A stretch of DNA of 64,000 bases from Pseudazoarcus sp963975885. Its GTDB lineage: Bacteria; Pseudomonadota; Gammaproteobacteria; Burkholderiales; Rhodocyclaceae. The stretch is from contig CAXBIS010000002.1 of the NCBI GenBank assembly GCA_963975885.1, positions 124,001 through 188,000 of the forward strand. The letters are read 5' to 3'. The notes under the pieces were generated by a model. That model was not told the origin of the DNA, did not search any database, and was given only the letters and a program-made list of their open reading frames with translations. Made by a program: the position numbers and the translations under genes. Of the stretch, positions 8,643-19,689 are shown one piece after another. How positions within the stretch are numbered: the stretch's first letter is position 1; each line of letters begins with the position of its first letter.

Positions 8643-9532
8643 TGCATTGAACCCGGATCGCTGCGAAAGCGCTCGCCCCAGGCCAGCCGCGCATCGCGCG
8701 CTTCGGCGAAGAGCCGTTCGAGCTGCTCGCCGTCGGCCGAGAGCAGCAAGGCGCGCAGATAGGCCAGTTCAGCCAGATACTGGTCGAGCTCGGCGAGCAG
8801 CGGTTGGCGATTGGCGATGCAGATATCGCGCCACATTTCGGGGCTGCTGCCGGCGATCCGCGTGAAATCGCGGAAACCGCTCGCCGCGAAGCCGAACAAC
8901 TGTTCGGCATTGGCGCGCTCGGCCAGATCATGGACCAACCCGAAGGCGAGCAGGTGTGGCAGATGGCTGACCGCGGCGAAGATGCGGTCATGATCGTGCG
9001 GCGGCACCTCCTGCACCACTGCACCGCATGCTTCCCACACCTCGCGCACGCGCAGCACCGCCGACGGCTCGTTCTCGGGCAGCGGTGTGAGCACCACCTT
9101 GCGATCCCGGTACAGCGACGCGAACGCGGCATCCGCCCCGCTCTTCTCCGCTCCGGCAATCGGATGCGCCGGCACCACGTTGGCCAGCCGGTCGCCGAAA
9201 TTGCGGTAGATCGCTTCGATGACGTCACGCTTGGTGCTGCCCGCGTCGGTGACCACCGTATTCGGACCCAGATAGGGCGCCATTGCCTGCATGATGGCAT
9301 CCATCTGGCCGACCGGTGCGGCGAGCAGCACGAAGTCGGCACCGTCGAGCGCATCGGCCCAACCGTCCGCCACCTCGTCGATCACCCCCAGCACCTGCGC
9401 GCGATCGAGCGCCGCGCGCGTGCGACCGATGCCGACCACGCGACGCACCAGCCCCACCTCGCGCAGCGCGAGCGAAAACGAGCCGCCGATCAGCCCGACA
9501 CCACACACCACCAGCTTGTCGATCATTGTCAT
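8639..9532 (-). CDS. tyrA: Prephenate dehydrogenase
   Basis: 297 aa NAD-dependent enzyme converting prephenate to 4-hydroxyphenylpyruvate for tyrosine synthesis. The Rossmann motif GVGLIGGSF lies at 11-19; AAPVGQMDAIM and VVPAHPIAGAE are family motifs, the latter holding the catalytic His. No fused chorismate mutase or AroA domain is present. The start at 9532 (MTMIDKLV) overlaps the hisC stop by ATGA and has GGGAG upstream; ATG 9526 is the alternative. A longer in-frame extension inside hisC is rejected. Confidence 0.92.
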   Translation of the reverse strand: MTMIDKLVVCGVGLIGGSFSLALREVGLVRRVVGIGRTRAALDRAQVLGVIDEVADGWADALDGADFVLLAAPVGQMDAIMQAMAPYLGPNTVVTDAGSTKRDVIEAIYRNFGDRLANVVPAHPIAGAEKSGADAAFASLYRDRKVVLTPLPENEPSAVLRVREVWEACGAVVQEVPPHDHDRIFAAVSHLPHLLAFGLVHDLAERANAEQLFGFAASGFRDFTRIAGSSPEMWRDICIANRQPLLAELDQYLAELAYLRALLLSADGEQLERLFAEARDARLAWGERFRSDPGSMQ

Positions 9533-10668
9533 TGAGCCGATCTCCCTTGCAGCGCGAGCGACAGCGCCTCGATGAAGCGTGCATTCTCTTCGGGCAGGCC
9601 GATGGACACGCGCAACCACTCCGGCATGCCATAGCCGCCGATGGGACGCACGATCACGCCCCGGCTTAGCAGGCCAAGATTGACCGCTGCCGCATCCCCC
9701 ACGCGCAACGCGACGAAATTGCCCGCGGACGGAATCCATTCGAGATCGAACCGGGCGAACGCCTCGGTCAGTTGACGCATGCCGCGATCATTGAGCTCGG
9801 CGCTGCGCGCGAGAAATTCCTCGTCGCCCAGCGCGGCTTCGGCCGCGGCAAGCGACACGCTGCCGACATTGAAGGGCTGGCGCACACGGTTGAGCAGATC
9901 GATCACCGCCGGATGCCCGATGCCGTAGCCGACGCGCAGGCCCGCCAGGCCATAGGCCTTGGAAAAGGTGCGCGTGACCAATAGGTTCGAATATCTGGCG
10001 GTCCACGCGATGCTGTCGTAGCGTCGCGCCGGCTCCAGGTATTCGGTATATGCCTCGTCGAGTACCACCAGCACATCCTGGGGCACACGCGCAACGAAGG
10101 ATTCGATCACATCGCCATCGATGAAGGTGCCGGTGGGATTGTTCGGGTTGGCGACGAAGAGCACCCGCGTGTCGGGCCGGATCGCGCCACCCATGGCATC
10201 CAGATCGTGGCCGTAGTCGCGCGCGCCGACCTCGATTCCGGTGGCGCCGGCGGCACACGTGGCGAGCGCATAGACTGCAAAGCCATATTGCGAGTACACC
10301 GAGGTGCGCCCCGGTGCGAGCAACGCGCGCGCGGCCAGTTCGAGCACGTCGTTGGAACCGTTGCCGAGCACGATGCGCTCGACGCCGACACCCAGGCGAC
10401 TCGACAGCGCGGCCTTGAGCGCGAAGCCATTGCCGTCCGGGTAGCGCGCGACCTCGGCCAGCGCGGTGCTCGCCGCGTCGCGCGCGGCCGGGCTCATGCC
10501 AAGCGGGTTCTCATTGGAGGCGAGCTTGACGATGTCGCGCTCGGCCAGCGCCATCTCGCGTGCGAGCTCCGAAATCGGCTTGCCAGGCTGATACGGAGAA
10601 ATCGCGCGGATGTTGTCGGGGGCCTGCACGACGATGCCGTGCTCAGTCTGAATGTCCTGACGGGGCAT
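9529..10668 (-). CDS. hisC: Histidinol-phosphate/aromatic aminotransferase (first of two HisC paralogues)
   Basis: 379 aa fold-type I PLP aminotransferase. Visible: ASNENPLG at 50-57, NPNNPTG at 174-180, DEAY at 204-207, and the PLP lysine in TFSKAYGLAG at K237. Between pheA and tyrA it probably transaminates phenylpyruvate and 4-hydroxyphenylpyruvate, perhaps besides imidazole acetol phosphate; a second hisC lies beside the his operon at 63539. ATG 10668 is preferred because GAGGTG sits 6 nt upstream; a GTG at 10677 would add three residues. Specificity is inferred from context. Confidence 0.9.
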   Translation of the reverse strand: MPRQDIQTEHGIVVQAPDNIRAISPYQPGKPISELAREMALAERDIVKLASNENPLGMSPAARDAASTALAEVARYPDGNGFALKAALSSRLGVGVERIVLGNGSNDVLELAARALLAPGRTSVYSQYGFAVYALATCAAGATGIEVGARDYGHDLDAMGGAIRPDTRVLFVANPNNPTGTFIDGDVIESFVARVPQDVLVVLDEAYTEYLEPARRYDSIAWTARYSNLLVTRTFSKAYGLAGLRVGYGIGHPAVIDLLNRVRQPFNVGSVSLAAAEAALGDEEFLARSAELNDRGMRQLTEAFARFDLEWIPSAGNFVALRVGDAAAVNLGLLSRGVIVRPIGGYGMPEWLRVSIGLPEENARFIEALSLALQGRSAQ

Positions 10669-10696
10669 TCGATTCACCTCGGATTTGCGATGAAGT

Positions 10697-11761
10697 TCAG
10701 ATCACCGCGACGGGATAGGAGCCGAGAATCTTGACGAAGGACGCGCGCTCGGCCAGTTCGGCGAGCGCCGCGGCCACCGGAGGATCGGCCTGATGACCTT
10801 CCAGATCGACGTAGAAGACGTATTCCCACATGCCACCGCGTGCCGGGCGCGACTGTAGCTTGCTCATGCTCACGCCATGGCGTGCGAACGGCTCGAGCAG
10901 CCCATGCACCGCGCCGGGCCGATTCGGCGCCGAACACACCAGCGAAGTGCGGTCCTGCCCGGAAACGCCCGAATCGTGCTGCGCGATCACCACGAAGCGC
11001 GTGGTGTTGCGCGGGTCGTCCTCGATATTCGCGGCAAGTATGCGCAAATCATACAGTTCGGCTGCGGCTTCGGCACCGATCGCAGCCGTGCCGTCCTCGC
11101 CGGAGGCCAGGCGTGCCGCCTCGGCGTTGCTCGCCACCGCCACGCGCGGCAGCGTGCGCAGATTGCGGTCGAGCCACTCATGACATTGGGCCAGCGACTG
11201 CGCATGCGAGTACACCTTGGTGACCGCGCCCAGATCGGGCGCACGCGACATCAGATTCTGGTGGATGCGCAGCCTGACTTCGCCGCAGATCTTGAGCGGC
11301 GATGCGAGCAGCAGATCCAGCGTGCGGCCGATCACCCCCTCGGTGGAGTTCTCGACCGGCACGATGCCGTAATCGGCATTGCCCGCCTCGACCGCGCGGA
11401 ACACGTCGTCGATTGCGGCCAGCGCGCTGAAGGCCGGGGCCGCACCGAAATGCTTGCGCGCAGCACTTTCGGTGAAGGTGCCGGCGGGGCCCAGATAGGC
11501 CACGCGCAGCGGCTGCTCCAGCGCCAGGCAGGCCGACATGATCTCGCGGAAAATGCGCTGCACGGCATGATCGGGCAGCGGCCCCGGATTCTCGTCCGCG
11601 AGACGGCGCAGCACCTGGGCCTCGCGCTCGGCGCGGTACAGATTGCCCTGCTTGATCTCGCCCACGCGCTGCGCGCAGCGTGCCCGCTCGGACAATCGCG
11701 CGAGGATCTCGGCGTCGAGCCGGTCGATCTGGTCGCGAATCTTCTGCAGTTCGTCGCTCAT
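10697..11761 (-). CDS. pheA: Bifunctional chorismate mutase/prephenate dehydratase (P-protein)
   Basis: 354 aa. Residues 1-85 are an AroQ-type chorismate mutase (IRDQIDRLDAEILARLSERA). Prephenate dehydratase begins at AYLGPAGTF (88-96) and includes NSTEGVIGRTLD. A C-terminal ACT domain (from about residue 270, SAPNRPGAVHGLLEPF) is the usual phenylalanine-binding regulatory site, so allosteric inhibition by Phe is expected. It follows serC by 16 bp and is followed by hisC and tyrA, a compact Phe/Tyr branch. The start MSDELQKIRDQ is family-like; the longer frame overlaps serC out of phase. Confidence 0.94.
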   Translation of the reverse strand: MSDELQKIRDQIDRLDAEILARLSERARCAQRVGEIKQGNLYRAEREAQVLRRLADENPGPLPDHAVQRIFREIMSACLALEQPLRVAYLGPAGTFTESAARKHFGAAPAFSALAAIDDVFRAVEAGNADYGIVPVENSTEGVIGRTLDLLLASPLKICGEVRLRIHQNLMSRAPDLGAVTKVYSHAQSLAQCHEWLDRNLRTLPRVAVASNAEAARLASGEDGTAAIGAEAAAELYDLRILAANIEDDPRNTTRFVVIAQHDSGVSGQDRTSLVCSAPNRPGAVHGLLEPFARHGVSMSKLQSRPARGGMWEYVFYVDLEGHQADPPVAAALAELAERASFVKILGSYPVAVI

Positions 11762-11777
11762 CGGCGTTCCCCGGATT

Positions 11778-12872
11778 TCAGCCGCGCGTGCGCGCGAACT
11801 CGCGCATGTAATCGAGCAGCGCCTCGACACCCTCGAGCGGCATCGCATTGTAGATGGACGCACGCATGCCGCCGACCGACTTGTGCCCCTTGAGCTGGAC
11901 CAACCCGGCGACCTCGGCACCGGCCAGAAAGTCGGCCTCGAGCGCGACATCGGCAAGCAGGAAGGGCACGTTCATGCGCGAGCGCGCTCGCGGCTCGACC
12001 TCGTTGCGATAGAAGCCGCTGGCATCGATGTATTCGTACAGGCGCCGCGCCTTGTCGACGTTGCGACGCTCGATGGTCGCCAGCCCACCCTGACGCAGCA
12101 GCCACTGGAAGACCAGTCCGGCAACATAGATCGAATAGGTCGCCGGCGTATTGAGCATCGAGCCGTTGTCGGCCATCGTGCGGTAGTTCATGACGGCCGG
12201 TGTGCCCGCCCAGGCGCGGTCGAGCAAATCCTCGCGCACGATCACGACAACCAGACCCGACGGGCCGATGTTCTTCTGCGCACCGGCGTAGATCATGCCA
12301 AAGCGCGAAACGTCGATCGGGCGCGACAGGATGTGCGAGGACATGTCGGCGACCAGCGGCGCGGCCGTGTCTGGCAGTTGCGCAGGATCGAGAAACTCAA
12401 CGCCGTGCACGGTCTCGTTGGTGCACAGATGCAGATAGGCCGCCGCATCGTCGCAATCGAAGACCTGCGGCACGTCGCGGAAACCATCCCCGGCCGGGGT
12501 CGCGGCCAGGCGCACACGAGCGCCGATGTGCGGCGCGAGCACGCTGGCCATTTCGAAGGCCTTCTGCGACCAGCCGCCGGTCACCACGTAGTCGGCGGAC
12601 GCGCCGCCGAGCAGGTTCATCGGAATCTGCGCGAAGTGCTGGGTCGCGCCGCCCTGCAGGAACAGCACGCGGTAATTGGCGGGCACGGCGAGCAGCTCGC
12701 GCAGGTCGGCCTCGGCGCGCTCGATGATGCCGGTGAAATGCTGACCGCGATGGCTCATCTCCATCACGCCACAGCCCGCGCCGTGCCAGTCGAGCATCTC
12801 GTCGGCGGCCTGTCGCAGCACTTCTTCGGGCAGGGCCGCCGGCCCCGCGCTGAAATTGAACACCCGGCTCAT
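11778..12872 (-). CDS. serC: Phosphoserine aminotransferase
   Basis: 364 aa PLP enzyme of serine synthesis (3-phosphohydroxypyruvate to phosphoserine); it also serves pyridoxal phosphate synthesis in many proteobacteria. It starts MSRVFNFSAGPAALP, a family hallmark, with HRGQHFTGI at 42-50 and the PLP lysine K200 in YAGAQKNIGPSG. It begins 16 bp after gyrA and 16 bp precede pheA, the standard gyrA-serC-pheA order. Confidence 0.95.
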   Translation of the reverse strand: MSRVFNFSAGPAALPEEVLRQAADEMLDWHGAGCGVMEMSHRGQHFTGIIERAEADLRELLAVPANYRVLFLQGGATQHFAQIPMNLLGGASADYVVTGGWSQKAFEMASVLAPHIGARVRLAATPAGDGFRDVPQVFDCDDAAAYLHLCTNETVHGVEFLDPAQLPDTAAPLVADMSSHILSRPIDVSRFGMIYAGAQKNIGPSGLVVVIVREDLLDRAWAGTPAVMNYRTMADNGSMLNTPATYSIYVAGLVFQWLLRQGGLATIERRNVDKARRLYEYIDASGFYRNEVEPRARSRMNVPFLLADVALEADFLAGAEVAGLVQLKGHKSVGGMRASIYNAMPLEGVEALLDYMREFARTRG

Positions 12873-12888
12873 GCCCCGCTCCCGCGCA

Positions 12889-15462
<2,574 letters not shown>

Positions 15463-15554
15463 CTCGGCTCGGCTTGACGGCGCCACTCGGCGCGTTGAAA
15501 AAAACACGCAATCTTACCATGCCGCACGCACCGCCCGCGCCCACCGCAAGCGGC

Positions 15555-15584
15555 TTCGGACGGCTGCGGTAGGCGCGCTATGAT
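15555..15584 (+). promoter_or_regulatory. Candidate promoter for the deaminase gene
   Basis: TATGAT at 15579-15584 (5 of 6 to consensus) with TTCGGA at 15555-15560 as a poor -35, spacing 18. The predicted start of transcription is about 28 nt before ATG 15619. It lies in the divergent gyrA gap. Confidence 0.35.
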
Positions 15585-15618
15585 GTGCGCCCGCCTTCAC
15601 GCACCGGAGCCCGACACG

Positions 15619-16938
15619 ATGACCGAAGCCGTCGACCTGCTGATCAACGCCCGCTGGGTCGTGCCGGTAGATGACGCCGGATCAGTGCTCGACCACCATG
15701 CCGTCGCAGTGCGCGATGGCCATATCCACGCGGTGCTGCCGCAGCACGAAGCGCGCAGCTCGGTCACCGCGCATCGCACGGTGGATCTGCGCGACCATGT
15801 GTTGATCCCCGGACTGATCAACGTACACACGCACGCGGCGATGACGCTGATGCGCGGTCTCGCGGACGATCTACCGCTGATGCGCTGGCTGCGGGAGGCG
15901 ATCTGGCCGACCGAGAGCAAGCACGTGAGCGAGGCTTTCGTGCGGGACGGATCGCTGCTTGCGGCGACCGAAATGCTGCGTGGCGGGGTCACGACCTGCC
16001 ATGACATGTATTTCTTTCCCGACGCTGCCGCCCAGGCCTTCGAGCGCGCCGGCATGCGCGCGGTGCTGGGCGTGACGGTGATCGATTTTCCCACGCCGTA
16101 CGCTGCGGACGCAGACGACTACTTCCGCAAGGGGCTCGAAGCGCGCGATCGCTGGCGCGGTCATCCACTGATCAGCTTCTCGATCGCCCCCCATGCGCCG
16201 TATACGGTCTCCGACGCTTCTCTCGAGCGCGTCGCAAGCCTCGCTGCCGAGCTCGACTGCCCAATCCACATTCACGTACACGAGACGGCGCACGAAATCG
16301 AGGAATCCCTCGCCCGGCACGGCATACGCCCGCTCGACCGCCTGGCCTCCCTGGGCCTGCTCGGACCGGCGTTCCTGGGCGTGCATGCGGTGCACGTCGA
16401 CGAGCACGACATCGCGCTGCTCGCGCACCACGGATGCTCAATCGCGCACTGCCCGACTTCGAACATGAAGCTGGCCAGCGGAATCGCCCCGGTCGTGGCA
16501 ATGCAGGAAGCGGGACTGCGCATCGGCCTTGGCACCGATGGCAGCGCAAGCAACAACCGGCTCGATATCTTCGAGGAAATGCGTCAGGCGGCACTGCTGG
16601 CCAAAGTGTCGAGCGGCGACGCCTCCGCCCTGCCCGCCCGCCGCGTGTTGCGCATGGCCACGCGCGACGCGGCCGAATCCATCGGACTGGGCGAACGCAT
16701 CGGAACGATCGAACCAGGCAAGCTCGCCGACTTATGTGCGGTAGACCTCGGACGGGCGGACATGCAACCGTGCTACGATCCGATTTCGCACCTGGTTTAT
16801 GTTGCAGGCAGACAACAGGTCTCGCACGTCTGGGTTGGCGGCGAAAGCCGCGTCCACGACGGCGTACTGCAGTTGCATTTAGACAACAGCGAATTGATCG
16901 CAACTGCGAGCTTGTGGCAAACTAGAATAGAGTCGTGA
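15619..16938 (+). CDS. mtaD: TRZ/ATZ-family amidohydrolase, probable MTA/S-adenosylhomocysteine deaminase
   Basis: 439 aa metal-dependent deaminase of the amidohydrolase superfamily. The TIM-barrel metal ligands are visible: HTH at 70-72, HVHE at 219-222 and the aspartate in GLGTDGSASNN. Enzymes of this group deaminate methylthioadenosine, S-adenosylhomocysteine or 5'-deoxyadenosine. The next genes include the SAM-dependent methyltransferase ubiG, so SAH recycling is a fitting role. The start at 15619 has GGAG upstream; a 13-residue longer frame begins at a non-conserved ATG. Exact substrate is not readable from sequence. Confidence 0.82.
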   Translation: MTEAVDLLINARWVVPVDDAGSVLDHHAVAVRDGHIHAVLPQHEARSSVTAHRTVDLRDHVLIPGLINVHTHAAMTLMRGLADDLPLMRWLREAIWPTESKHVSEAFVRDGSLLAATEMLRGGVTTCHDMYFFPDAAAQAFERAGMRAVLGVTVIDFPTPYAADADDYFRKGLEARDRWRGHPLISFSIAPHAPYTVSDASLERVASLAAELDCPIHIHVHETAHEIEESLARHGIRPLDRLASLGLLGPAFLGVHAVHVDEHDIALLAHHGCSIAHCPTSNMKLASGIAPVVAMQEAGLRIGLGTDGSASNNRLDIFEEMRQAALLAKVSSGDASALPARRVLRMATRDAAESIGLGERIGTIEPGKLADLCAVDLGRADMQPCYDPISHLVYVAGRQQVSHVWVGGESRVHDGVLQLHLDNSELIATASLWQTRIES

Positions 16939-17029
16939 CCGAGAAATGGACGGGCACAGAGCTGCGTCCAGACCGGCTCGGAAAATGACAGATTTGCCCC
17001 AGACATCCCATTTGATGGACGAACAAGAC

Positions 17030-17743
17030 ATGAGCAAAAATCTCAAGAACAAGATGCTTGCACTGGCAGCCGCCGCTGCTATCGGCATCTCCGCCGCCCC
17101 GGCCCAGTCCAACGACGTCGTGATCACGTATACCTACGATGATCGCGGTGTGGTTCCCTACGTCATCGACAACCGCAAGGCAGTTGCGACGAGTGGCACG
17201 GGCCTGTGCTGGCGCACCGGCTTCTGGAGCCCGGCGGTGATTGAGACGGCCGTGGCCGGACAGTTCCCGGTCGGCTGCAGCTGCGACGCCGACATCATCC
17301 CGGCTGACAAGTGCGCGGTCGTCGACCAGACCGGCGGCGGAGCCAAGGCCGCACCGCAGCCCACCACCGAGAAGATCAAGCTCTCTGCCGACGCCCTGTT
17401 CGACTTCGACAGCGCGATGCTGCGCCAGGAAGGCAAAATGGCCCTAAACGATCTGGCTGCCAAGGCTTCCAACGTCAATCTCGAGGTCATCCTCGCCGTC
17501 GGACACACCGACCGCATTGGTTCGGACAGCTACAACAAGGCCTTGTCCGAGCGTCGTGCGACCTCGGTCAAGAACTACCTGGTATCCAAGGGTATCGACG
17601 CCAAGCGCATCTACACTGAAGGCAAGGGCGAGAGCCAGCCGGTCACCGGCACGGCCTGCGACAATGTCAATGAGCGCAGCGCGCTGATCTCCTGCCTGCA
17701 ACCCGACCGTCGCGTCGAGGTCGAAGTCATCGGCACGAAGTAA
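17030..17743 (+). CDS. OmpA-family outer membrane/peptidoglycan-binding protein
   Basis: 237 aa. Signal peptide at 1-25 (cleavage near APAQS), a short Cys-containing N-terminal part (GLCWRTGFWSP, VGCSCDAD) and a C-terminal OmpA peptidoglycan-binding domain from about 115 to the end (LFDFDSAML, VGHTDRIGSDSYNKALSERR, QPDRRVEVEV). There is no eight-strand barrel of E. coli OmpA size, so it resembles the short OmpA proteins of betaproteobacteria that sit beside ubiG. The start at 17030 has GGACG upstream and gives a clean signal sequence; ATG 17015 is a weaker option. A terminator follows directly. Confidence 0.87.
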   Translation: MSKNLKNKMLALAAAAAIGISAAPAQSNDVVITYTYDDRGVVPYVIDNRKAVATSGTGLCWRTGFWSPAVIETAVAGQFPVGCSCDADIIPADKCAVVDQTGGGAKAAPQPTTEKIKLSADALFDFDSAMLRQEGKMALNDLAAKASNVNLEVILAVGHTDRIGSDSYNKALSERRATSVKNYLVSKGIDAKRIYTEGKGESQPVTGTACDNVNERSALISCLQPDRRVEVEVIGTK

Positions 17744-17770
17744 GCCGAAGCGTCGCGGCAACGCGACCAT

Positions 17771-17804
17771 CAAAGGCCCTGCTTCGGCAGGGCCTTTTGT
17801 TTGT
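17771..17804 (+). terminator. Rho-independent terminator after the OmpA-like gene
   Basis: An 11-bp perfect stem (AAAGGCCCTGC with its complement) closed by a UUCG tetraloop at 17783-17786, followed by a T-rich stretch. It insulates the highly expressed OmpA-like gene from ubiG. Confidence 0.92.
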
Positions 17805-17833
17805 ATGACACCCGATGACAGGGAGACAACCCA

Positions 17834-18535
17834 ATGAATTCCAACGCGGATCCTGCGGAACTGCAGAAATTCAGCGAACTGGCCCATCGCTGGTGGGACT
17901 CGACGTCCGAATTCAAGCCGCTTCACGACATCAATCCACTACGACTGGGCTGGATCGACGCACGCAGCCAACTCGCCGGGAAGCACGTCATCGACGTCGG
18001 CTGTGGTGGCGGAATCCTGTCCGAGAGCATGGCCGCAGCGGGTGCCACCGTCACTGGCATCGACCTGTCGGACAAGGCGCTTGGCGTGGCCCGACTGCAT
18101 TTGCTTGAAAGCGGCCTGAAGGTGAATTACGAACTGGCGGCAGCAGAAGACTATGCCGAGCGGAACGCGGGCCAGTTCGACGTCGTCACCTGTCTCGAGA
18201 TGCTCGAGCATGTACCGGACCCGGCCAGCACCGTCGCAGCCTGCGCGCAACTGGTGCGCCCGGGAGGCGACGTGTACTTCTCGACGCTCAACCGCAATCC
18301 CAAGTCTTACCTGTTCGCAATCATCGGCGCCGAATATCTGCTCCGGCTGCTGCCACGCGGCACACACGAATACGCCCGTTTCATCAAGCCGTCCGAACTT
18401 TCGCGCGCCTGCCGTGCCGCCGGACTCGATGTCGTCGAACTCACCGGAATGAGCTACAACCCGCTCACCAAGACCTATTCGCTCGGCCGCGACACCGACG
18501 TCAACTACCTGATTCATGCCCGTCGCGATGGCTGA
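17834..18535 (+). CDS. ubiG: Ubiquinone biosynthesis O-methyltransferase
   Basis: 233 aa SAM-dependent enzyme catalysing both O-methylations of ubiquinone synthesis at the inner membrane surface. SAM motif I is DVGCGGG at 54-60; the family N-terminus FSELAHRWWD is present, as are CLEMLEHVPDP and the membrane-associating region around FAIIGAEYLLRLLPRGTHEY. GGGAG lies 8 nt before ATG. It overlaps the next gene by 8 bp. Confidence 0.95.
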   Translation: MNSNADPAELQKFSELAHRWWDSTSEFKPLHDINPLRLGWIDARSQLAGKHVIDVGCGGGILSESMAAAGATVTGIDLSDKALGVARLHLLESGLKVNYELAAAEDYAERNAGQFDVVTCLEMLEHVPDPASTVAACAQLVRPGGDVYFSTLNRNPKSYLFAIIGAEYLLRLLPRGTHEYARFIKPSELSRACRAAGLDVVELTGMSYNPLTKTYSLGRDTDVNYLIHARRDG

Positions 18536-19181
18536 AGCGATCCTGTTCGACCTCGACGGCACGCTGGCCGACACGGCCCCCGACCTGGCAGCCGCCGTCA
18601 ATCGACTTCGCGCTGATCACGATCTGCCACCACTACCATTGCAGGCGTTACGAGCGCACACGTCCTCGGGAGCACGCGGCATGCTGCGCGCGGCCTTCGG
18701 CCTGCAACCCGAGGACGACGCCTATCCCGCCATGGTGGCCGGCTTCCTCGCGCACTACGCCGGCGCACTGTGCGTGCACACCCGCTTGTTTGATGGCATG
18801 GGTGAATTGCTCGACGCACTCGATGCTGCAGCCATCCCCTGGGGCATCGTCACCAACAAGCAGACTCGCTTCACACTGCCGCTGGTCGCGGCACTGGGAC
18901 TCGACAAGCGCAGCTGTTGCACCGTATCCGGTGACACCGCTGCTCGGGCCAAGCCGGCTCCGGATCCCTTGCTGCATGCCTGTGCTCAGGCTCGCCTCGA
19001 TCCAGCGAGCACGCTCTACGTCGGAGACGACCTGCGCGACATCGTGGCCGGACGCGCAGCCGGCATGCCGACCGTGGCCGCCGCCTGGGGCTATCTGGGA
19101 GACGAGGGCCCTGTCACCACTTGGCAGGCCGACCATGTCATCTCGAATCCGATGGAACTTCGATCCCTGGTCGGACTCTGA
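18528..19181 (+). CDS. HAD-IA phosphatase, MupP-like (often labelled phosphoglycolate phosphatase)
   Basis: 217 aa with HAD motifs DLDGT near the N-terminus, TNK in WGIVTNK, KPAPDP and GDDLRD. Its pattern SSGARGM, LFDGM, WGIVTNK, DPASTLYVGDDLRDI and WQAD-V-NPMELR resembles Pseudomonas MupP, the N-acetylmuramate 6-phosphate phosphatase of peptidoglycan recycling, which also sits beside ubiG. A separate Gph lies beside rpe at 50467. MupP function is therefore my preferred inference, not proven. The start at 18528 overlaps ubiG by 8 bp (ATGGCTGA); ATG 18516 would add four residues. Neither has a Shine-Dalgarno. Confidence 0.82.
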   Translation: MAEAILFDLDGTLADTAPDLAAAVNRLRADHDLPPLPLQALRAHTSSGARGMLRAAFGLQPEDDAYPAMVAGFLAHYAGALCVHTRLFDGMGELLDALDAAAIPWGIVTNKQTRFTLPLVAALGLDKRSCCTVSGDTAARAKPAPDPLLHACAQARLDPASTLYVGDDLRDIVAGRAAGMPTVAAAWGYLGDEGPVTTWQADHVISNPMELRSLVGL

Positions 19182-19255
19182 GTTGGGCGCATGGCGTGGT
19201 AGCATGCGTACTTGAAAAAGGCGTGTCCGGCGCCAACTACCGGAACAGATTCACA

Positions 19256-19635
19256 GGGGCCGACCTGGCTTCGACGTGGGTCGCAAAGCAGTGCAGTGCA
19301 TACCGAGGACCAGAAAACCTCGTAAATCCAGCTGGACCGCAAATAAACGCCAACGACGAGCGTTTCGCTCTCGCCGCTTAAACCCGGCGGGCGCTGCACC
19401 GGCATGTCTCTGGGCCGGGTGGGCTTAGCGTAAGCTGAGTCCTCGCAGTGTCATTTACAGAGACTCGCGAGCAGGGTCGGGTCGCTTGGCCCTGCAGCTA
19501 AAGGTAAGGTGACTCGCTCCCGACCGGCCTGCCGACCGGCCAAGGCGGGAGTCAAATAAAAATAGGTCGGCTAAGTATGTAGATCTGTCTGTGGAGGGCT
19601 TGCGGACGGGGGTTCAATTCCCCCCGGCTCCACCA
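19256..19635 (+). ncRNA. ssrA: Transfer-messenger RNA (tmRNA)
   Basis: 380 nt, one-piece form. The 5' end GGGGCCGACC pairs with CGGCTCC before the encoded ACCA end to form the acceptor stem, and a T-arm (GGGGTTCAATTCC) lies just upstream of the 3' end. The tag frame at 19349-19381 reads ANDERFALAA followed by TAA; the -ALAA end is the protease recognition signal. This tag is of the betaproteobacterial type. tmRNA with SmpB frees ribosomes stalled on broken mRNA. A strong terminator follows at once. I could not identify a convincing promoter in the 74 nt after the upstream gene. Confidence 0.97.
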
Positions 19636-19641
19636 ATACCG

Positions 19642-19673
19642 AACCCCGGCCGAACGGCCGGGGTTTTTTTTTG
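19642..19673 (+). terminator. Rho-independent terminator after ssrA
   Basis: A 10-bp perfect stem (AACCCCGGCC and complement), loop GAAC at 19652-19655, then a run of about ten T residues. It lies between the convergent ssrA and sco genes and could also slow transcription arriving from sco. Confidence 0.93.
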
Positions 19674-19689
19674 GCAATCGCGTGCTCGA

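Noticed and set aside
4761..8762. Plus-strand open frame of over 1300 codons opposite rpsA and aroA-cmk
   Set aside because: It is the mirror of two certain genes in a high-GC region; its translation is low-complexity, Arg/His/Asp-rich and has no start context or family motif.
19182..19255. TTGAAA at 19212 as the ssrA -35 box
   Set aside because: No acceptable -10 lies at 16-18 nt spacing, and the box is too far from the mature 5' end.
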